Shown here one piece after another: positions 7,021-11,290 of a stretch of DNA of 11,290 nt (position 1 is its first letter; every line of letters starts with the position of its first letter). Under the pieces are notes generated by a model. That model saw only the letters and a list, made by a program, of their open reading frames with translations, searched no databases and was not told the origin of the DNA. The stretch covers positions 1 through 11,290 of the forward strand of contig JADZFI010000170.1 of the NCBI GenBank assembly GCA_020850025.1, read 5' to 3'. This DNA comes from Saprospiraceae bacterium. GTDB taxonomy: Bacteria > Bacteroidota > Bacteroidia > Chitinophagales > Saprospiraceae. The translations under genes were made by a program, and so were the position numbers.

Positions 7021-7138
7021 TTTACGGCCTACGGTGGACGGCCTACGGTGGACGGTGGACGGCTCGGGGTTGCCGGAAAGGGCTAATTACTCCGAGCCCC
7101 AACCGTCTACCGTAGGCCGTCAACCGTTCACCGTCAAA
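7021..7138. repeat. Heptad-built palindromic element B in the divergent hemA/amidohydrolase region
   Basis: The left arm consists of ACGGNNN units (NNN = CCT, TGG, CTC) with an 18-base exact direct repeat at a 14-base offset (7024-7041 and 7038-7055). Bases 7034-7059 pair with 7100-7125 over 26 positions with 3 mismatches. Inside is a second stem, GGCTCGG (7061-7067) with CCGAGCC (7092-7098); an alternative pairing of GGGCT (7080-7084) with AGCCC (7095-7099) is also possible. Bases 7031-7055 differ from 3033-3057 of element A at only 3 of 25 positions. The inner core AATTACTCCGAGCCC (7085-7099) recurs in element C with one change. The element lies between two divergent promoters and ends a few bases before the -33 box of the amidohydrolase promoter. 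Confidence 0.85.
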
Positions 7139-7139
7139 C

Positions 7140-7171
7140 TTGCTAGTCAGGAAAGATTTTTTATAGATTTG
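7140..7171 (+). promoter_or_regulatory. Bacteroidota-type promoter for the amidohydrolase gene
   Basis: TTG at 7140-7142 and TAGATTTG at 7164-7171 (perfect TANNTTTG) are 21 bases apart. Transcription would start near 7177 and give a leader of about 64 bases ending at the ATG at 7241. The position supports 7241 as the true start and argues against the in-frame extension to 6962. Motif match only. Confidence 0.55.
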
Positions 7172-7240
7172 TCCCCCACATTCCCCACATTAACCCCCAT
7201 TCCCCACATTAAACACATTAAACCCATTACCCACATTAAC
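7172..7240 (+). repeat. G-free leader made of CCCCACATT-type tandem repeats
   Basis: This 69-base stretch has no G on the + strand. It consists of degenerate units: CCCCACATT exact at 7174-7182, 7183-7191 and 7202-7210, with variants CCCCCATT (7194-7201), ACACATT (7213-7219), CCCATT (7223-7228) and CCCACATT (7230-7237), several followed by AA or AAA. It lies between the TAGATTTG box and the ATG, so it should form almost the whole 5' untranslated leader. A G-free leader cannot form G-C pairs with itself and contains no Shine-Dalgarno sequence. Confidence 0.75.
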
Positions 7241-8509
7241 ATGCGCCTGATTCCTGTTTTCTTGCTTTTGGCTTTGCCACTTTGGTCTCAAACTACCTAC
7301 CTGCATTGCGGACGTATTTTGCCTATGAAGGGCGATGCCATTATGAAGGCCACCATTGTGGTGGAGGGGAATAATATTGCCCGCATTGAACCGGGCTACA
7401 GCGCTGCACCTGTTGGCGCTGAGGTGGTTGATTTGAAAAACAAAACGGTTTTACCCGGCTTGATTGATTGCCATGTGCACCTGGAGTGGGAGCAGAGCAG
7501 GCAATCTTACAATGAAAAATACACCATGAACCCGGCCGATATAGCCTACCGGGCGGCGGTATATGCCCGCAGAACGCTGAACGCCGGGTTTACCACGGTA
7601 CGGGATCTGGGAGGCACCGGTGTCAACATCGGGTTGCGCAATGCCATCAACAGCGGCTGGGCCATTGGGCCACGCATCATCACCGCCGGACGCTCACTCA
7701 GCATCACAGGCGGCCACAGCGATGCCACCACCGGCGCGCGCTGGGACCTGTTTGATCCGCCCGGCCCCGAAATGGGTATGGCCGACGGACCCGATGAGTG
7801 TCGGGCAGCCGTGCGGGAGCAATTCAAAAAAGGCTCGGATTGTATTAAAGTTTGCGCTACCGGCGGCGTACTCTCGCTCGCCCGCGACGGCAGTTTGCCG
7901 CATTATGCCCAGGACGAACTCAGCATTATCGTACAAACCGCCCGCGACCTGGGTATGGATGTTGCCGCACATGCCCACGGAGATGAAGGTATGCGCAGGG
8001 CCGTGGAAGCCGGAGTGGTGAGTATCGAGCACGGTACTTTTATGAGCGAGGCCACCATGGATGCCATGATCAAACACGGAACCTGGCTGGTACCCACCCT
8101 CACCGCCGGACAAGCCGTGGCTGACAGCGCCATGTATGCCAAAGGGTTTTTCCCGGAACTGGTGCGCAAAAAAGGACTGGAAATCTGTCCGCAACTTAAG
8201 GCCACGGCTGCAAAAGCCTACAAAAGAGGCGTTAAAATCGCTTTCGGAACCGATTCCGGTGTGTCGCCGCACGGCGCCAACAACCTGGAGTTCGTACTCA
8301 TGGCCGAGGCCGGCATGACAAATACCGATATCCTTCGTTCCGCGACCATAGATGCCGCCACCATGCTCCGTATGAACGACAAAATCGGCACCCTGGAACC
8401 CGGAAAATTAGCCGATATCGTTGCCGTGGAAGACGACCCGCTCACCAACATCCGTACCATGCTTAAGGTGGTGTTTGTGATGAAAGACGGGAAGGTGGTG
8501 GAGAGGTAA
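7241..8509 (+). CDS. Exported metal-dependent amidohydrolase (imidazolonepropionase/prolidase-like)
   Basis: With the ATG at 7241 the product has 422 residues and begins with a signal peptide (MRLIPVFLLLALPLWSQ), so it probably acts in the periplasm. The amidohydrolase superfamily metal ligands are all visible: His78 and His80 in LPGLIDCHVHL, Lys203 in CIKVCATGG (the likely carbamylated lysine), His244/His246 in AAHAHG, His264 in SIEHGT and Asp338 in FGTDSG. The terminal EPGKLADIVAVEDDPLTNI is the usual return to the beta-sandwich domain. The overall pattern (SITGGHSD, DGPDECRAAVREQ) resembles the binuclear Xaa-Pro dipeptidase/carboxypeptidase-like amidohydrolases (Sgx9260/Cc2672 type), often annotated imidazolonepropionase or prolidase. 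A peptide-like substrate is the best guess, but the family is broad. The frame is open to 6962, but that extension runs through element B and the G-free repeat and is rejected. The gene converges on the phosphorylase gene. Confidence 0.92.
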   Translation: MRLIPVFLLLALPLWSQTTYLHCGRILPMKGDAIMKATIVVEGNNIARIEPGYSAAPVGAEVVDLKNKTVLPGLIDCHVHLEWEQSRQSYNEKYTMNPADIAYRAAVYARRTLNAGFTTVRDLGGTGVNIGLRNAINSGWAIGPRIITAGRSLSITGGHSDATTGARWDLFDPPGPEMGMADGPDECRAAVREQFKKGSDCIKVCATGGVLSLARDGSLPHYAQDELSIIVQTARDLGMDVAAHAHGDEGMRRAVEAGVVSIEHGTFMSEATMDAMIKHGTWLVPTLTAGQAVADSAMYAKGFFPELVRKKGLEICPQLKATAAKAYKRGVKIAFGTDSGVSPHGANNLEFVLMAEAGMTNTDILRSATIDAATMLRMNDKIGTLEPGKLADIVAVEDDPLTNIRTMLKVVFVMKDGKVVER

Positions 8510-8510
8510 A

Positions 8511-8620
8511 GGACGTTGGACTGTTAGACAATGGACGTTGGACCAGGGCTCGATGAAGCGGGTATGATCAATTACCCCGAGCCCAAGTCCAACATCCATT
8601 GTCTAACAGTCCAACAGTCC
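8511..8620. repeat. Palindromic element C between convergent genes
   Basis: The left arm 8511-8552 and right arm 8578-8620 form an almost perfect inverted repeat over about 42 positions, with one single-base insertion and 3 mismatches. The arms use GGACNNN-like units of 7-8 bases (GGACGTT, GGACTGTT, AGACAAT, GGACGTT, GGACCAG). The inner end of the stem is GGGCTCG/CGAGCCC, and the loop holds a further GGGTA (8560-8564)/TACCC (8573-8577) pair. Bases 8570-8584 (AATTACCCCGAGCCC) match 14 of 15 bases of the element B core. The element starts one base after the amidohydrolase stop and ends two bases before the phosphorylase stop, filling the gap. It could serve as a bidirectional terminator. Confidence 0.85.
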
Positions 8621-8622
8621 AA

Positions 8623-11235
8623 TCAAAGCCATTTCACCAGTCCGAAGTCCTGGCGGTGGGGCAATAAAGGATGCTTGGGAAACACCCGGAATCCGAACTC
8701 GAACACACCGGCCGTTTTGGGCACAAAGGAGCATTCGTAGGTAGCTTCCTTGCCTTTGGTTTGGGTTTGTTTCAGTTCTTGGGCATAGAGCAACTCCAAT
8801 TCCTTTTCTGAAATGCGTTTGTAGAATACCACCTCTACACCTACATCCTCCGGTTTCAGATCCTGAAGGTTGAGGGTGGCCTTGGCTTCAAATTTTTCGC
8901 CCAGGGGCAGGGAGCGGTTGAAGGTGTCGGGCGCCTGGAGGTCTACCAGTTCAATAGCCTCCCAAGTGGCGCTCACGCGACTTTTCCAGCGTGCCAGGTC
9001 GCGTGCAGCGGCAAAGCTTTTTTGTTTGATCTGTTTGCTGCGCTGGCCCAACTTGCTGTAAAAACGCTCCTGATAGTCGTTGAGCATGCGTCCCATCACA
9101 AATTCCGGGGCAATCTCGGCAATGGTTTTTTTGATATGACTTACCCAGCGGGCAGAAACACCGTTTTTATCCTGATCGTAATACGTGGGCACGATGTCGT
9201 TTTCCAGCGTATTGTAGATGGTTTCCGCATCGAGTTCATTTTGCAGGACGGGGTTATCCGGATAGGTTTCTTTCTCCGGCAATGCCCAGCCGGCGCCCGG
9301 GCGGTAGCCCTCGCACCACCAGCCGTCGAGCACCGAAAAGTTCATCACACCGTTCATCACGGCTTTCATGCCTGAGGTGCCGGAGGCTTCCTTGGGGCGG
9401 GTAGGGTTGTTGAGCCACACATCAACCCCTTGAACCAGCAACTTGGCCATTTCCATGCTGTAATTTTCCAGGAAAATGACCTTGCCCTTGAACTGCGGAT
9501 TTTTTGTTACCTGATACACCAAACGGATGAACTCCTGACCGCCTTTGTCCGCCGGGTGTGCTTTACCGGCAAAGAGGAAAATAACCGGCCGCTCGGGGTT
9601 GTTCACGATCTCTGCCAGGCGTTTTTCGTTGGAAAACAACAAGGTTGCGCGTTTGTAAGTGGCAAAACGCCGGGCAAAGCCAAACACCAGCGCATCGTCT
9701 TTGATGGCATTGATGATCTCGAAAATATTGCGCGGATTTTCACCCCGACGCATCAGGTCTTCAGAAAGGGAGTGCCGTACCCAGTCGAGCAGGCGTTTTT
9801 TCAGCAAGCGACGAATAGCCATGATGTCGGCATCCGGCACTGCATGGATTTTCTCCCAGTATTTTTTGTCAGTCTGGTGATCCAGGAGATCTTTTCCCAG
9901 TTTTTTCTGGTAAAAATCCAGCCATTCTCGGGCTACCCAGGTGGGGAAATGCACGGAGTTGGTGACATAACCAATATTACTCTCGGCATAATTGTAATCC
10001 GGGTTCAACTCTTCAAACATACGCTGGCTCACCTCGCCGTGCAAGCGGCTCACCCCGTTGATTTCCTGGGATGTACGGATGGCCAGATGGCTCACATTGA
10101 ACAACTCCCTGTCATCGGCAGCATCCACACGGCCGAGGCCCATGAGCGATTCCCAGGGCAGATCCAGGGCGTAGGTATATTCAAAAAGGTAATCGCGGAG
10201 AAGGGCCTCCGAGAAGGTATCGTGACCAGCCGGCACCGGCGTGTGGGTAGTGAACAACTGGGTGGAACGAACTACTTCCAGTGCCTCGTCGTAGCTAAGC
10301 TCCTGATCTTTCATATAGTTGCGCAGACGCTCTAGGCCCAGGAAAGCAGCGTGGCCTTCATTGAGGTGGAACAAGTCGGGCTGTATGTTCATAGCCGTCA
10401 GCGCACGCAGGCCACCTATGCCGAGCAGCAATTCCTGCCGCAGACGGTTCTCATTATCGCCGCCATAGAGCTGGTGGGTAATGTTGCGGTCTTCCCAAGT
10501 GTTATCGTCTATATCGGTATCCAGCAGGTAGAGCGACATACGGCCTACCGGTAGTTCCCAGATTTTGGCCCAAACGGTGCGACCGCTCAGGTTGACATGA
10601 ATTTTGATCCATTCGCCGCGGGCGTCGCGCACAGGCTGGAGCGGGAGTTGGGTAAACTTGGCCGGGTCGGAATGGTGCAGCTGATCGCCATTGATGCTGA
10701 TACCCTGCTGGAAATAGCCATAACGGTACAGCAGGCCTACAGCTACGAAATTGGCATTGCGGTCGCTGATCTCTTTCAGATAATCCCCGGCAAGCACACC
10801 CAGACCACCGGAGTAGAGTCGGAGGCTCTGGTGCAAACCGTATTCCATGCAGAAATAGGCAATTTGCGGACCCGTTTTGCCGGGCGCTTTATCCAGATAG
10901 TTCCGGAAATCCTGATATACCTTTTTCAGGTTGGCCATGAAGGTCTTATCGGCCAACAGCTCCTGGGCGCGCTCGATGCTCAGCTCGTCGAGCAATGCCA
11001 CCGGATTGTGGTTCAGTGCTGCAAATTTTTGAGCATCAATGCTTTGGAACAGTTCGATGGCTTCGTGATTCCAGCACCACCAAAGATTATGGGCTAATTC
11101 CATGAGTGGCGACAAGCCCTCCGGAAGTTTGGGTTCGATAAAAATGCGCTTCAGTTTAGCGCCGCTCTGCGTGAGGTTTCCAACCATAGAGGTAAAAGTT
11201 TGAGAAACAGGCGATTCAGAGATTTGCTGCATCAT
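8623..11235 (-). CDS. glgP: Alpha-glucan (glycogen/maltodextrin) phosphorylase, DUF3417-containing long form
   Basis: The enzyme releases glucose 1-phosphate from alpha-1,4-glucans with pyridoxal phosphate as cofactor, in the cytoplasm. From the ATG at 11235 it has 870 residues. The N-terminal DUF3417 region includes LSPLMELAHNLWWCWN (about 42-57). Then come IAYFCMEYGLH and YSGGLGVLAGDYLKE (about 141-155), HLNEGHAAFLGLER (about 290-303), THTPVPAGHDTF, FARRFATYKRATL, and the cofactor site EASGTSGMKAVMNGV with the Schiff-base Lys at about 624, followed by LDGWWCEGY. A C-terminal beta-rich extension (about 760-870) is normal for the long form. Start choice is uncertain: ATGs at 11286, 11235, 11232 and 11187 are all in frame. 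A TANNTTTG box at 11244-11251 rules against 11286 and would make 11235 nearly leaderless; 11187 would leave a leader of about 50 bases. No other glycogen genes lie nearby. Confidence 0.93.
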   Translation of the reverse strand: MMQQISESPVSQTFTSMVGNLTQSGAKLKRIFIEPKLPEGLSPLMELAHNLWWCWNHEAIELFQSIDAQKFAALNHNPVALLDELSIERAQELLADKTFMANLKKVYQDFRNYLDKAPGKTGPQIAYFCMEYGLHQSLRLYSGGLGVLAGDYLKEISDRNANFVAVGLLYRYGYFQQGISINGDQLHHSDPAKFTQLPLQPVRDARGEWIKIHVNLSGRTVWAKIWELPVGRMSLYLLDTDIDDNTWEDRNITHQLYGGDNENRLRQELLLGIGGLRALTAMNIQPDLFHLNEGHAAFLGLERLRNYMKDQELSYDEALEVVRSTQLFTTHTPVPAGHDTFSEALLRDYLFEYTYALDLPWESLMGLGRVDAADDRELFNVSHLAIRTSQEINGVSRLHGEVSQRMFEELNPDYNYAESNIGYVTNSVHFPTWVAREWLDFYQKKLGKDLLDHQTDKKYWEKIHAVPDADIMAIRRLLKKRLLDWVRHSLSEDLMRRGENPRNIFEIINAIKDDALVFGFARRFATYKRATLLFSNEKRLAEIVNNPERPVIFLFAGKAHPADKGGQEFIRLVYQVTKNPQFKGKVIFLENYSMEMAKLLVQGVDVWLNNPTRPKEASGTSGMKAVMNGVMNFSVLDGWWCEGYRPGAGWALPEKETYPDNPVLQNELDAETIYNTLENDIVPTYYDQDKNGVSARWVSHIKKTIAEIAPEFVMGRMLNDYQERFYSKLGQRSKQIKQKSFAAARDLARWKSRVSATWEAIELVDLQAPDTFNRSLPLGEKFEAKATLNLQDLKPEDVGVEVVFYKRISEKELELLYAQELKQTQTKGKEATYECSFVPKTAGVFEFGFRVFPKHPLLPHRQDFGLVKWL

Positions 11236-11243
11236 AAGACGGA

Positions 11244-11251
11244 CAAAGGTA
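11244..11251 (-). promoter_or_regulatory. Candidate -7 box for the phosphorylase gene
   Basis: TACCTTTG on the - strand (11251-11244) is a perfect TANNTTTG match just upstream of the phosphorylase start region. No TTG is found 17-23 bases further upstream, so only half of the promoter pattern is present. If used, transcription starts near 11238, making the ATG at 11235 almost leaderless and the ATG at 11187 a reasonable alternative. Confidence 0.4.
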
Positions 11252-11290
11252 GGGGATTTGGGTGAGTTGGTGTAGAAAATACACAAATGA

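Noticed and set aside
6962..7240. N-terminal extension of the amidohydrolase by 93 residues
   Set aside because: It runs through palindrome B and the G-free repeat, gives low-complexity protein, hides the signal peptide at 7241 and overlaps both predicted promoters.
8511..8620. Simple rho-independent terminator
   Set aside because: The stem is far longer than usual, shows no T-run at its end, and shares repeat grammar and core with two other elements. A termination role remains possible, but the element is better described as a repeat.
9430..10335. Long open frame (301 codons) on the + strand, opposite the phosphorylase gene
   Set aside because: The opposite strand encodes a full set of phosphorylase motifs; this frame gives no recognisable protein and is a composition shadow. 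The + strand frames at 10597-11097 and 9022-9375 are rejected for the same reason.

Overview
The window looks like chromosomal DNA of a member of the Bacteroidota, possibly a Saprospiraceae-like lineage; the lineage guess is inference. Three things support the phylum. Matches to the Bacteroidota promoter (TTG, 17-23 bases, TANNTTTG) lie upstream of several genes. The genes lack strong Shine-Dalgarno sequences. A DUF58 / membrane protein / BatA (VWA) cluster is arranged as in Bacteroidota 'aerotolerance' (Bat) operons. No rRNA, tRNA, CRISPR array, transposase or phage gene was found.

Left part (1-3019, + strand): the 3' end of a rhodanese-like gene with a degenerate active site, then three tightly coupled genes joined by two ATGA overlaps. 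These encode a DUF58 protein, a signal-peptide protein with one membrane anchor, and a BatA-type VWA membrane protein. The run stops after BatA, with no batB-E here. A palindromic element (3017-3107) separates it from a convergent TPR gene (3099-3935, - strand). A 500-base gene-free stretch (3936-4435) follows, containing an AT-rich island, a short palindrome and two competing hairpins.

Middle part (4436-6963, - strand): hemA (glutamyl-tRNA reductase, first step of C5 tetrapyrrole synthesis) overlaps by ATGA with a downstream HI0933/BaiN-type flavoprotein. Both are probably read from one promoter at 6935-6963. The divergent intergenic region holds a second palindromic element (7021-7138), a promoter for the right-hand gene, and a 69-base leader with no G, built from CCCCACATT-type repeats.

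Right part: an exported metal-dependent amidohydrolase (7241-8509, +) converges on a long alpha-glucan phosphorylase gene (8623-11235, -). A third palindromic element fills the 113 bases between them.

Most genes are ordinary housekeeping or envelope genes. The most unusual signal is the family of three long palindromes. Their arms are written in roughly 7-base units (ACGGNNN or GGACNNN), they share an inner core, and they sit exactly in the gaps. In the two convergent gaps they contain or touch the stop codons of the flanking genes.
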